From NCBI GenBank assembly GCA_020429905.1, contig JAGQKX010000042.1, forward strand, positions 1 to 6,220: 6,220 nt of DNA, given 5' to 3'. The stretch is from a candidate division WWE3 bacterium (GTDB lineage: Bacteria; Patescibacteriota; 4484-211; JAGQKX01). How positions within the stretch are numbered: position 1 is the stretch's first letter; each line of letters opens with the position of its first letter. Position numbers and translations under genes: made by a program. Shown here one piece after another: positions 1 through 5,957 of the stretch. The notes beneath the pieces were generated by a model. The model was not told the DNA's origin and did no database searches. It saw only the letters and a program-made list of their open reading frames with translations.

Positions 1-211
1 AATCGGCGCTGTGGCACTGGATGTATTTCATGAAATTGGCATTTCAAATGATGAAATTGAAGATATCCTCGATAATGAATTGTTAGATGGGCTTTTTATC
101 CTAAGCAGAAGTATTGGAATGATCGGTCATTTCATCGATCAGAAGAGACTTGGATCTGCCTTGTACCGACACAATCCCAAAGACGTCCTCTATTGGAATG
201 AACCTCTCTAA
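1..211 (+). CDS. ATP-citrate lyase / citryl-CoA lyase-type protein, C-terminal fragment
   Basis: This is the last 69 or so codons of a gene that enters from the left edge. The frame is open from base 2 (Ile-Gly-Ala before the first GTG), so that GTG is very unlikely to be the true start. The tail reads GLFILSRSIGMIGHFIDQKR, followed closely by LYRH and a final Asp-x-x-Tyr-Trp. This matches the end of the citrate-synthase-like domain of ATP-citrate lyase, where the human enzyme has a GxIGHYLDQKR...LYRH segment close to its C-terminus. The family makes acetyl-CoA and oxaloacetate from citrate and CoA using ATP; related citryl-CoA lyases and citrate synthases share the fold. Only the tail is visible, so the choice between a full-length lyase, a separate subunit or a citrate synthase-like enzyme is open. 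The stop TAA lies 7 bases from the end of the convergent response-regulator gene, and I see no clear terminator between them. Confidence 0.75.
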   Translation, partial: IGAVALDVFHEIGISNDEIEDILDNELLDGLFILSRSIGMIGHFIDQKRLGSALYRHNPKDVLYWNEPL

Positions 212-218
212 ATAATTT

Positions 219-629
219 TTATGGTTGTTGGAGTTTGGCTTTTACTTGCGCAACCAATTCGCGAAGTGGCCAGTCACTCTTAATGAAGTAATCGTGAACA
301 TTCATCGCTTTGGCCTTTTCCAAAAAATCCGTATTATTTAAGTTTGTCAGTATGATTATTTTTGCTGTTTTCCCCCATGGATCATCTCGCAATTTTTGAA
401 TCATCGTCAATCCATCCATTCGGGGCGTCATAATATCAACCAAGAGTAAATCTGGCTGAACGCGCAAAGCATGTACATACCCTTCTTCACCATCATTAAC
501 ACTAAGAACATCAAATCCTGCCGTTTTCAGTGCCATACTGATGGCATTCCGAAGTTCTTCAGTATCTTCCACTACCATAATTTTTGAGACGTTGGAGTTG
601 TTTTCTTCTGAAGACGATGAGTCGGGCAT
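219..629 (-). CDS. Single-domain response regulator (CheY-like receiver), last gene of signalling block
   Basis: This is a 136-residue stand-alone receiver. A short Ser/Glu/Asn-rich N-terminus (residues 1-15) precedes the fold. The acidic pair is E21-D22, the phospho-acceptor is D65 in VDIMTPRMDG, the switch threonine is T95 in ILTN, and the invariant lysine is K117 in DYFIKS. No DNA-binding, enzymatic or other output domain follows; the protein ends about 20 residues after the lysine, just past helix 5. It should accept phosphate from the neighbouring histidine kinase and act by protein contact or as a phosphorelay intermediate. It lies 12 bases behind another receiver gene and is about 45% identical to it over the domain (hand count), including a shared RDDxWGKTA segment, so the two look like a tandem duplication. 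An AGGA overlapping the upstream stop codon is the only Shine-Dalgarno-like site found in the window. Thr68 sits where MMP is more usual. Confidence 0.93.
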   Translation of the reverse strand: MPDSSSSEENNSNVSKIMVVEDTEELRNAISMALKTAGFDVLSVNDGEEGYVHALRVQPDLLLVDIMTPRMDGLTMIQKLRDDPWGKTAKIIILTNLNNTDFLEKAKAMNVHDYFIKSDWPLRELVAQVKAKLQQP

Positions 630-639
630 TGCTTTTAGA

Positions 640-643
640 TCCT
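640..643 (-). promoter_or_regulatory. Weak ribosome binding site (AGGA) for the last response regulator
   Basis: On the minus strand the upstream receiver's stop reads TAG GATC..., giving AGGA 10 bases before the ATG at 629. It overlaps the stop codon, which fits translational coupling. The spacing is slightly long and the match short, so it may be chance. It is noted because no other start in the window has even this much. Confidence 0.3.
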
Positions 644-1031
644 AGGAGTTTTCTTCAGTTGCGGCCTTGAGTTTATTCTTAATGTGTTCTACCACATCAT
701 CTAACTCCCAGTTCGATTTAACCAAATAGTCATAGACGTGGTATTTTTGGACAGCCACGATCTTATCCGAATCTTCTACATTAGTAAGCATCATCACCGA
801 GGCAGTTTTACCCCAATCATCGTCACGCAAGCGTTTGACCATTTCAATACCGTCAACCTCCGGCATGATGATATCTACGAGAATAAGCTCTGGATGTTCA
901 AGAAAAGCAATTTCCAGTCCTTCAGCCCCATCTTTTGCTTGCAAAACGTTATATCCAGCCTTTGCCAGGGCGGCCGTAATGGCTTGTCGAATTGCTTCCA
1001 TGTCTTCAACTACGAGTATTTTTGGCATCAT
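642..1031 (-). CDS. Single-domain response regulator (CheY-like receiver) directly behind the histidine kinase
   Basis: This is a stand-alone receiver of about 129 residues. Numbered from the ATG at 1031, the acidic pair is E9-D10, the phospho-acceptor D53 (VDIIMPEVDG), the switch threonine T83 (MLTN) and the conserved lysine K105 (DYLVKS). There is no output domain. The start is uncertain. A TTG at 1046 overlaps the kinase stop as TTGA, and ATG codons lie at 1031 and 1028. I prefer one of the ATGs because receivers of this type usually begin a few residues before the KILVVED strand (here MMPKILVVED); none of the three has a good Shine-Dalgarno sequence. The overlap or near-abutment with the kinase makes it the best candidate for the kinase's direct partner. 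It is a paralogue of the next gene downstream. Confidence 0.93.
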   Translation of the reverse strand: MMPKILVVEDMEAIRQAITAALAKAGYNVLQAKDGAEGLEIAFLEHPELILVDIIMPEVDGIEMVKRLRDDDWGKTASVMMLTNVEDSDKIVAVQKYHVYDYLVKSNWELDDVVEHIKNKLKAATEENS

Positions 1032-1042
1032 ATGTGTAGGTA

Positions 1043-2674
1043 TCAACTAAGGGTCTTTGTACCTGATTTAGCTTTCATTCCTTCAAGAGGAATTGTAACA
1101 TAAAATGTCGTGCCTTTACCTTCCTCAGATTCAAACCAAATATTCCCTCCCGCGCGATCTAGAACAGATTTGACGATATACAAACCCAATCCTGTTCCCT
1201 CAGTATTCTTACTAAGAACATTATCAGCCCGAAACAATTTCGTAAAGATCCGATCCTGTTGATTGATCGGAATACCAAAACCATTATCAGAAACTTTGAG
1301 TATTAAATCGGGATAATGTCTTGATAAATCGATCGTTATTTTACCTTTGTCGGGAGTATATTTGATCGCATTCGTCAATAGATTTTGAATAATCATTCGC
1401 ATCAAACGTGGATCAAGGTTTATTTCTGGCATTTCTTCTTCACTATTAAAGGCAATCTCGTGTTGTTTTTCTTCCACTGACGGTTGGACGTCTCTTAAGA
1501 CACTCATGATCAAATCTTGGACCTTCGTCGGTTCAGGCTCAATAATGAAAGTACCCAGCTCTAGTCTGGAAACATTAAGTAATGCATTTACGAGTCCAAT
1601 CATACGTTGATTTCCATCGTAAATTACGTCGAGATAATTTCGCTGTTCGTCAGTGAGGTTATCCGAACCTGCTCCTGAAAGTAGTTCGGTATACCAGCTG
1701 ATTGTGGTTAATGGGGTACGAAGTTGGTGAGATGCGAGAGAAACGAATTCTGTTTTTGCTCGATCAATATCTTTTTCTTTAGTAATATCTCTAAACACAA
1801 TTACTCCGCCAACGATCCCATCATCAACAATTACGGGAGACGCTGTAACCGCAAGTGAGATACGGGTAAAGTCATTGCGGACAATATAATACGAACGACT
1901 CATTACCCGTCGTTCGTCTTCTAGAGCTTCCGCCAAAGGATGATATTGTGGAAGCAGCATGGCACTATTTTCATCTTCTAACTGCAATATTTCATAGATA
2001 GATTTGCCGATTTCAGACTCTTGAGTGTCGAGGATTTCTCGAGCTGCTTTATTCATCATTACGATATCGGCAACGGCATCGGTAACAATAACACCATCTC
2101 CAATACTTTCAACGATTACCTGTTCTTTGGCATAGGCTTTTTCTAGCTCTTCAGAACCTTCTGCCGACTGACCTTCTCCATCTGTGCTACCAATTCTACT
2201 CACCACAAATCCCACAATTGAATTTTCCGCTAATAACGGGCGGATTTCTGCAGTTTCCATAAATTCTTCGCCGTTTTTCCATGCACCCCGGAGTTGTAAA
2301 TGGAAAGGTAATTTTTTATCTCTCAACACTTGCCACAAAGACTCAACGTTCGACCCAGGTGTATCCTCAGTGAATATCCCGAGATCTTTTCCGTATAACT
2401 GATTTGGTTCAAGCCCCATTAAACTTTGGATATCAGGATTAATATCTACTACCGCCCCTTCTTTATCTGCAATGAACAAATACGCTTTACCAGCCCCCAC
2501 CAAATGTCGCAACAAATCTAACCGGTGTTCAATATCTTCTTCTTCCATGCCAAATTTACTGCGAATTTTTGAGGCTTCAAAAATAAGTAAGACGATAAGG
2601 AAAATTAAGATCGCAATGGAGCTTAGGAGGACAATATTAAATTCAGTAAGTATGTAGTCTTGATATTCGAGCAT
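1043..2674 (-). CDS. Membrane-anchored two-PAS sensor histidine kinase
   Basis: This is a 543-residue kinase that autophosphorylates on histidine and passes phosphate to receivers. One hydrophobic segment (about 13-32, NIVLLSSIAILIFLIVLLIF) anchors it; only about a dozen residues precede it, so there is no extracellular sensor domain. PAS-like domain 1 spans about 50-162 and PAS-like domain 2 about 180-300, joined by an acidic, Gly/Ser-rich linker and a short helix. The second ends in VIVFRDITKEKDID, the typical PAS-to-HisKA transition. The dimerisation/H-box is at 305-372 with His316 in SHQLRTPLT. The ATPase domain carries the N-box (N431 and N435 in NLLTNAIKYTP), G1 (DNGFGIP, D463), an F-box-like segment (IFTKLF, 476-481) and G2 (GTGLGLYIV, 493-501), so the kinase looks catalytically complete. 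The arrangement implies sensing of a cytoplasmic or membrane-proximal signal such as redox state or a small ligand. Receiver genes flank it on both sides. No Shine-Dalgarno sequence precedes the ATG. Confidence 0.95.
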   Translation of the reverse strand: MLEYQDYILTEFNIVLLSSIAILIFLIVLLIFEASKIRSKFGMEEEDIEHRLDLLRHLVGAGKAYLFIADKEGAVVDINPDIQSLMGLEPNQLYGKDLGIFTEDTPGSNVESLWQVLRDKKLPFHLQLRGAWKNGEEFMETAEIRPLLAENSIVGFVVSRIGSTDGEGQSAEGSEELEKAYAKEQVIVESIGDGVIVTDAVADIVMMNKAAREILDTQESEIGKSIYEILQLEDENSAMLLPQYHPLAEALEDERRVMSRSYYIVRNDFTRISLAVTASPVIVDDGIVGGVIVFRDITKEKDIDRAKTEFVSLASHQLRTPLTTISWYTELLSGAGSDNLTDEQRNYLDVIYDGNQRMIGLVNALLNVSRLELGTFIIEPEPTKVQDLIMSVLRDVQPSVEEKQHEIAFNSEEEMPEINLDPRLMRMIIQNLLTNAIKYTPDKGKITIDLSRHYPDLILKVSDNGFGIPINQQDRIFTKLFRADNVLSKNTEGTGLGLYIVKSVLDRAGGNIWFESEEGKGTTFYVTIPLEGMKAKSGTKTLS

Positions 2675-2727
2675 ACAGGCAGTTTTTCAGATAACCTAAA
2701 TACATAGCGAGTTTGCAATCAACCGTT

Positions 2728-3114
2728 TCACCCATTGAGCCGTTCTTCCACGATCGAAACGATATCTCCCAAAGAGGTTTCCGATTTAATAAAATAGTCG
2801 ACAGCACCGAGACGTTTTGCCTCTTTTATCTCATCTTCTCGGCTAAGGTTTGAAGCCACGATAACCGGAATCTCAATATTTTTTTTGACCATTTCCTCCA
2901 AAAACTTTAACCCATTCATTTTGGGCATCAAAATATCAAGAATGATCAAGCCAAATGTTTTTTGAGATACGGCCTCTAATGCAGACTTCCCATTATCCAT
3001 AACATCTACTTCAAAGCCCGCCTCCTTAAGCTTCATCTCTAGTGCTCGCGCCAGAGGACGTTCATCTTCAACCACGAGAACTGTTTTGGATGGTGATGTG
3101 TTTTCTGTATCCAT
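2728..3114 (-). CDS. Single-domain response regulator (CheY-like receiver), first gene of signalling block
   Basis: This is a 128-residue stand-alone receiver. Key residues are E16-D17, phospho-acceptor D60 in LDILMPKMNG, S88 at the switch position (VASN), and K110 in DYFIKS. There is no effector domain. It lies 53 bases upstream of the histidine kinase on the same strand and is probably co-transcribed with it. It is more distant from the other two receivers than they are from each other: it lacks their RDDxWGKTA segment, has Ser instead of Thr at the switch position, and has a different loop after the phospho-acceptor. It may therefore read the same kinase but contact a different target. The ATG at 3114 is the only reasonable start; an AT-rich element with TATAAA lies 15 bases before it. 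Confidence 0.93.
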   Translation of the reverse strand: MDTENTSPSKTVLVVEDERPLARALEMKLKEAGFEVDVMDNGKSALEAVSQKTFGLIILDILMPKMNGLKFLEEMVKKNIEIPVIVASNLSREDEIKEAKRLGAVDYFIKSETSLGDIVSIVEERLNG

Positions 3115-3129
3115 AGTATGTATCTATAT

Positions 3130-3135
3130 TTTATA
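3130..3135 (-). promoter_or_regulatory. Possible -10 element for the signalling block
   Basis: TATAAA on the minus strand (5 of 6 to consensus) lies 15 bases before the ATG of the first response regulator, which would give a leader of roughly 8-10 bases. The -35 region contains only weak TTG-type matches (TTGTTT, TTGTGC) at poor spacing. The assignment rests on the -10 match and on the 86-base gap to the gene upstream. Confidence 0.35.
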
Positions 3136-3144
3136 CTCTAACAG

Positions 3145-3185
3145 GCACAAAACAAGAAGAAAAGTCTGATTAAGCAGAACATCAG
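3145..3185 (-). terminator. Weak intrinsic terminator-like hairpin after the reductase gene
   Basis: Downstream of the reductase stop, the minus strand reads CTGAT, a 10-base loop, ATCAG, then a T-rich run (ACTTTTCTTCTTGTTTT). The stem is only 5 bp and not GC-rich. A third copy of ATCAG just upstream (ATCAGGGCTGAT) could form a competing pairing. The position fits a boundary between the methyltransferase/reductase pair and the signalling block, but the hairpin is weak. Confidence 0.35.
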
Positions 3186-3200
3186 CCCTGATCTAATCGA

Positions 3201-3881
3201 TCAATAACCAGAGAACGAATCAACTCTAATCATTTTTTCTTGAATTCCATTTGCCACAAGATCGTCAGCAAGAGTGTCAATGAAAACCGGTGCACCAGAG
3301 ATATAGAAGCGTGAATCCCGGGTGATATTCTCCTTTGAGTTAATATACGCAAACGATAATCGTTCGGATCCTTCTTGTGTCATTAAATAGTAGAGCTGAA
3401 CACCTCGGTTCAGTAATGCTTCGAATTCTTTTTTAAACGGAGTTGTCCTCGAAAATTTATTAGAATGGAATATTGAACTCGGTAAGTTCTTCTCAGAATC
3501 AATAGCCTCTTTTACCATGCTCCGAAATGGGGTGATCCCTATTCCACCTGCTAAAAATATAGAAAGATTTTCTGTTCCTTCTTCTAAAACAAAATTTCCC
3601 CATGGACCAGTCATCGTCACCATTTGCCCCGGGACAAGCGTTTCGAGCCATATTTTAAACTTACTTTGAGACCACATTCTAGTTGTGATCGTAAGATATG
3701 GTTCTCCAGGAAACGAAGATAACGTAAAAGGATAGGCAACACCTGGATTGTGTTCGAGAAACAGTTCTATAAATTGACCCGACTGATATTCAAAATGAGC
3801 GGGCTTCTCAAAATTGAATGAAACAGTATCTTCACAAATGGTCTGTTTATCGAGATATGTTGTTTTGAAATCTTTTAACAT
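3201..3881 (-). CDS. FAD/NAD(P)H-binding reductase module (ferredoxin reductase superfamily, YPFT type)
   Basis: This 226-residue protein is the two-domain flavin/NAD(P) module of the ferredoxin-NADP reductase superfamily, which moves electrons between NAD(P)H and a one-electron carrier. The flavin barrel (about 1-100) has the flavin motif YPFTLSS at 50-56 and the GPWGNF turn at 92-97. The nucleotide domain has the pyrophosphate-binding FLAGGIGITPFRSM at 109-122, a core ending in FYISGAP (192-198) where many relatives have YxCGPP, and the C-terminal DSFSGY that stacks near the flavin. The usual Arg of the RxYS/RPFS flavin motif is replaced by Tyr; this is closest to the HPFT motif of ferric reductases and NADPH oxidases. 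There is no transmembrane haem domain or iron-sulphur cluster, so the electron partner must be a separate protein. It lies 13 bases behind the methyltransferase and is probably co-transcribed. No Shine-Dalgarno sequence precedes the ATG. Confidence 0.85.
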   Translation of the reverse strand: MLKDFKTTYLDKQTICEDTVSFNFEKPAHFEYQSGQFIELFLEHNPGVAYPFTLSSFPGEPYLTITTRMWSQSKFKIWLETLVPGQMVTMTGPWGNFVLEEGTENLSIFLAGGIGITPFRSMVKEAIDSEKNLPSSIFHSNKFSRTTPFKKEFEALLNRGVQLYYLMTQEGSERLSFAYINSKENITRDSRFYISGAPVFIDTLADDLVANGIQEKMIRVDSFSGY

Positions 3882-3894
3882 AGAGATAAATTCG

Positions 3895-4593
3895 TTAGTT
3901 ATTTTTGAAAATCAACACTTGGAAATTCCTTTTATAATATTCATCAAACATTTTTCCATATCTGATTTTTTCTTCTTCATAAACAAGCTCAAATGTTGGA
4001 GAAAAGAACGTGACGAGCTCATCACGTGAATAAAGAATTCGTGTCACCTGGTCGTCAGCGCAGACAATTTTAGTCCCTGGTTGCCCATCATCGGCAGTAT
4101 CGTTCGTCACGAACTGACGATAGTATTCATCTTTCACTGTATACGTGTATAAAAAATACAGGCTACCGGTATGGAGAATCCGTTTCAATTCGTTACGGTA
4201 ATTTCTCTGTGTGCGACGATCTAAGGAGCTGAACGTGTTGATATCAATTGCGTAATCAAATTGATCTGACTCAATGTTCCAGGTAGACTCAGCGAGATCT
4301 TGGAGAACGAATGAAAGTTTTTCGGACAATGTTTCAGACTGATTTTTTTCATTAGCATCGTTTATCGCTTGTGGGATGCCATCGACACCCATGACATTAA
4401 ATCCTAACTTAGCAAGCGGAAATGCATTTCTACCATTCCCACAACCTAAATCGACAAGCGTTTTACCAGTCTGAAGTTCGCCATTTTGAGCCAAAAAATC
4501 CAAAAAGATGGTGCCCACAGCAGCGGGACCGTTTGGAAATAACATCTTTCGATGCTTTGGATCTGCATATTGTTCGAGCCACTGAGATTGCAT
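3895..4593 (-). CDS. Class I SAM-dependent methyltransferase
   Basis: This is a 232-residue soluble methyltransferase. Motif I is LVDLGCGNGRNAFPLA (residues 46-61). The end of strand 2 is VMGVDG, with acidic D71 positioned to bind the SAM ribose. D99 in LQDL fits motif III, and FDYAIDIN (112-119) fits motif IV. The GCGxGRN form and the following Leu-Gly-Phe/Tyr-x-Val segment resemble small-molecule methyltransferases of the TehB/thiopurine type. However, the N-terminal segment (WLEQYADPKHRKMLFP) and the C-terminal half are not diagnostic to me, so no substrate is assigned. It heads the pair with the reductase. The ATG at 4593 lies 8 bases after a perfect TATAAT, so its mRNA is predicted to be nearly leaderless. 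Its start faces the endonuclease Q gene across a 65-base shared control region. The C-terminus (YYKRNFQVLIFKNN) looks complete, with the final strand present. Confidence 0.88.
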   Translation of the reverse strand: MQSQWLEQYADPKHRKMLFPNGPAAVGTIFLDFLAQNGELQTGKTLVDLGCGNGRNAFPLAKLGFNVMGVDGIPQAINDANEKNQSETLSEKLSFVLQDLAESTWNIESDQFDYAIDINTFSSLDRRTQRNYRNELKRILHTGSLYFLYTYTVKDEYYRQFVTNDTADDGQPGTKIVCADDQVTRILYSRDELVTFFSPTFELVYEEEKIRYGKMFDEYYKRNFQVLIFKNN

Positions 4594-4598
4594 TCTGG

Positions 4599-4613
4599 AT
4601 CATTATAAATGAT
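4599..4613. repeat. Inverted repeat over the methyltransferase -10 box
   Basis: ATCATT-ATA-AATGAT is a perfect 6-bp inverted repeat with a 3-base centre. It covers the minus-strand TATAAT and overlaps the larger dyad to its right by four bases. It could be a second half of an operator or just AT-rich symmetry around a -10 box. Confidence 0.4.
4602..4607 (-). promoter_or_regulatory. -10 box of the methyltransferase promoter (TATAAT)
   Basis: This is a perfect TATAAT on the minus strand, 8 bases before the methyltransferase ATG. A normal start 6-8 bases after the box leaves a leader of 0-2 bases. No good -35 hexamer is found 16-18 bases upstream; that position falls inside the TGATTTC/GAAATCA dyad. 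Confidence 0.6.
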
Positions 4614-4630
4614 TTCAGCTCGAGAAATCA
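4610..4630. promoter_or_regulatory. Candidate operator: perfect 7-bp dyad in the divergent promoter region
   Basis: TGATTTC (4610-4616), a 7-base spacer, and GAAATCA (4624-4630) form an exact inverted repeat. A CTCGAG palindrome (4619-4624) lies across the spacer and the right arm. The dyad sits between the two opposing TATAAT boxes and covers the -35 position of both, neither of which has a recognisable -35 hexamer. This geometry suits a dimeric regulator acting on both transcripts at once. No DNA-binding regulator is encoded in the window, so the protein is unknown. Confidence 0.5.
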
Positions 4631-4646
4631 CAGTCTATACGGCATG

Positions 4647-4652
4647 TATAAT
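4647..4652 (+). promoter_or_regulatory. -10 box of the endonuclease Q / UvrD promoter (TATAAT)
   Basis: This is a perfect TATAAT on the plus strand, 6 bases before the ATG at 4659, which places the expected transcription start on the A of the start codon: a leaderless mRNA. There is no TTGACA-like -35 at the right distance (4624-4629 is GAAATC, part of the dyad). If translation instead began at the in-frame ATG at 4644, the box would lie inside the gene. Confidence 0.6.
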
Positions 4653-4658
4653 ACGTCT

Positions 4659-5954
4659 ATGCGTTTTATCGCTGACCTTCATTTACATTCCCGATTTGCT
4701 TACGCATGTAGCAAAACGCTTTCTATAGAAGAACTGACTAAGTGGGGTATGTTCAAAGGCATCACCCTTTTGGCTACTGGAGATTTTACCCATCCATTAT
4801 GGTTTGATGAACTCCAGAATGATCTCATTCCCATTGGTAATGGACTTTTTCGCCCAAAAGACGAAATTATTGAATCGGTTAAAAAGGTCGTCCCCAAATC
4901 GTGCCATCGCGAGGTTTATTTTATGCTTGAATGCGAGGTCAGTTGCATTTATTCGAAAAATGACCGCGTGAGAAAAGTACATCATTTAATCTATGCACCA
5001 GATTTTGAAACGGTGCGAGAGATAAATAGTCAGTTAGCCAAAATCGGAAACCTCACCTCCGATGGCCGGCCGATATTAGGAATTGATAGCGGTGAACTAT
5101 TAAAAATTGTTCTTCAGTCTTCCGATAGCGCCTATCTTGTACCAGCGCATGCCTGGACACCTCATTTCGCAATATTTGGATCTAATTCAGGGTTTGATTC
5201 GTTAGAAGAATGTTTTGGCGACTTGACGGAACATATTTTTGCTATCGAGACAGGTTTATCATCTGATCCGGAGATGAACAGGTTATGGTCTAAGTTAGAT
5301 ACTATTACACTTATTTCTGGATCCGATAGCCACTCAGCCAGAAGAATCGGAAGAGAAGCAAATATCTTTGATACTGACCTTACATATGACGGCGTATGGT
5401 CAGCAATTAAGGAAAATGACCGGTCAAAATTTATTGGTACATTTGAATTTTTTCCTCATGAAGGACGCTACCACTACGATGGTCACCGTAATTGCAAGAT
5501 TCTCTACCACCCGACAGAAAGCGCCGATCATAATAACCTTTGTCCAACATGTGGTAAACCACTTACACTAGGCGTATTACACCGTGTCATGGCGTTATCA
5601 GATCGTACGACAGCTGAGAATGTCGAATCATATCAAAATTTAATTCCTTTAGATGAAGCAATCGCCGAAGTGAAGAACGTAAAAGGTGTCCAATCTAAAG
5701 CTGTACAACAGGCCTATTTTGCCTTGATTGACGAACTCGGTCCAGAATTGGAAATTCTATCGTCAATTCCGATTGATGCTATTGCAGCAGCGGGCGGACG
5801 TCTTTTAGCTGAAGCTATTAAAAGAATTCGTTCTGGATCGGTATCTATTAAACCTGGATATGACGGATTGTACGGAGAGATACACATTTTCACCCCTCAT
5901 GAGCGAGAGAAACTTGAGCGGATAGGCCAACCACAACAACCTTCCCTCTTTTAA
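4659..5954 (+). CDS. Endonuclease Q-like PHP-domain DNA repair nuclease with zinc ribbon
   Basis: This 431-residue protein of the COG1379/TIGR00375 type matches endonuclease Q, which nicks DNA 5' of uracil, hypoxanthine, xanthine and abasic sites. The PHP domain (about 1-265) shows metal-ligand candidates: H8-L-H10 in ADLHLHS, D42 (ATGDF), E91/E93, H108-H109, H164 (VPAHAW) and D223-S-H225 (SGSDSH). A zinc-ribbon region follows with HYDGHRNC (C279), H284 and CPTCGKPL (C295, C298), then GVLHRVMALSDR. The C-terminal region includes KPGYDGLYGEI, conserved in the family. The frame is open upstream to 4422, but those codons lie antisense to the methyltransferase; family members start at M(R/K)FIADLHxHS, so ATG 4659 is chosen. 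The last residues, QPSLF (427-431), resemble a sliding-clamp-binding peptide. The UvrD-like helicase follows in the same frame after TAA ATA. Such proteins are sometimes mislabelled as UvrD helicase. Confidence 0.88.
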   Translation: MRFIADLHLHSRFAYACSKTLSIEELTKWGMFKGITLLATGDFTHPLWFDELQNDLIPIGNGLFRPKDEIIESVKKVVPKSCHREVYFMLECEVSCIYSKNDRVRKVHHLIYAPDFETVREINSQLAKIGNLTSDGRPILGIDSGELLKIVLQSSDSAYLVPAHAWTPHFAIFGSNSGFDSLEECFGDLTEHIFAIETGLSSDPEMNRLWSKLDTITLISGSDSHSARRIGREANIFDTDLTYDGVWSAIKENDRSKFIGTFEFFPHEGRYHYDGHRNCKILYHPTESADHNNLCPTCGKPLTLGVLHRVMALSDRTTAENVESYQNLIPLDEAIAEVKNVKGVQSKAVQQAYFALIDELGPELEILSSIPIDAIAAAGGRLLAEAIKRIRSGSVSIKPGYDGLYGEIHIFTPHEREKLERIGQPQQPSLF

Positions 5955-5957
5955 ATA

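Noticed and set aside
205..250. Bidirectional terminator between the convergent genes
   Set aside because: There are only 7 intergenic bases. A GGTTG/CAACC pairing nearby has a long loop, no T-run, and lies inside the coding sequence.
738..1103. Plus-strand open frames opposite the second response regulator and kinase end
   Set aside because: Their translations look like no known protein, and they lie opposite genes with intact conserved motifs.
2184..2657. Short plus-strand open frames opposite the histidine kinase
   Set aside because: They are shadows of the PAS-coding region, with no start signals and no domain features.
3115..3137. AGTAT...ATACT inverted repeat near the first response regulator start
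   Set aside because: The 5-bp arms in very AT-rich sequence are close to chance expectation, and the spacer shows no symmetry.
4422..4658. Upstream extension of the endonuclease Q reading frame (79 codons)
   Set aside because: It is antisense to the methyltransferase, runs through the shared promoter region, and family members begin at the ATG used here.
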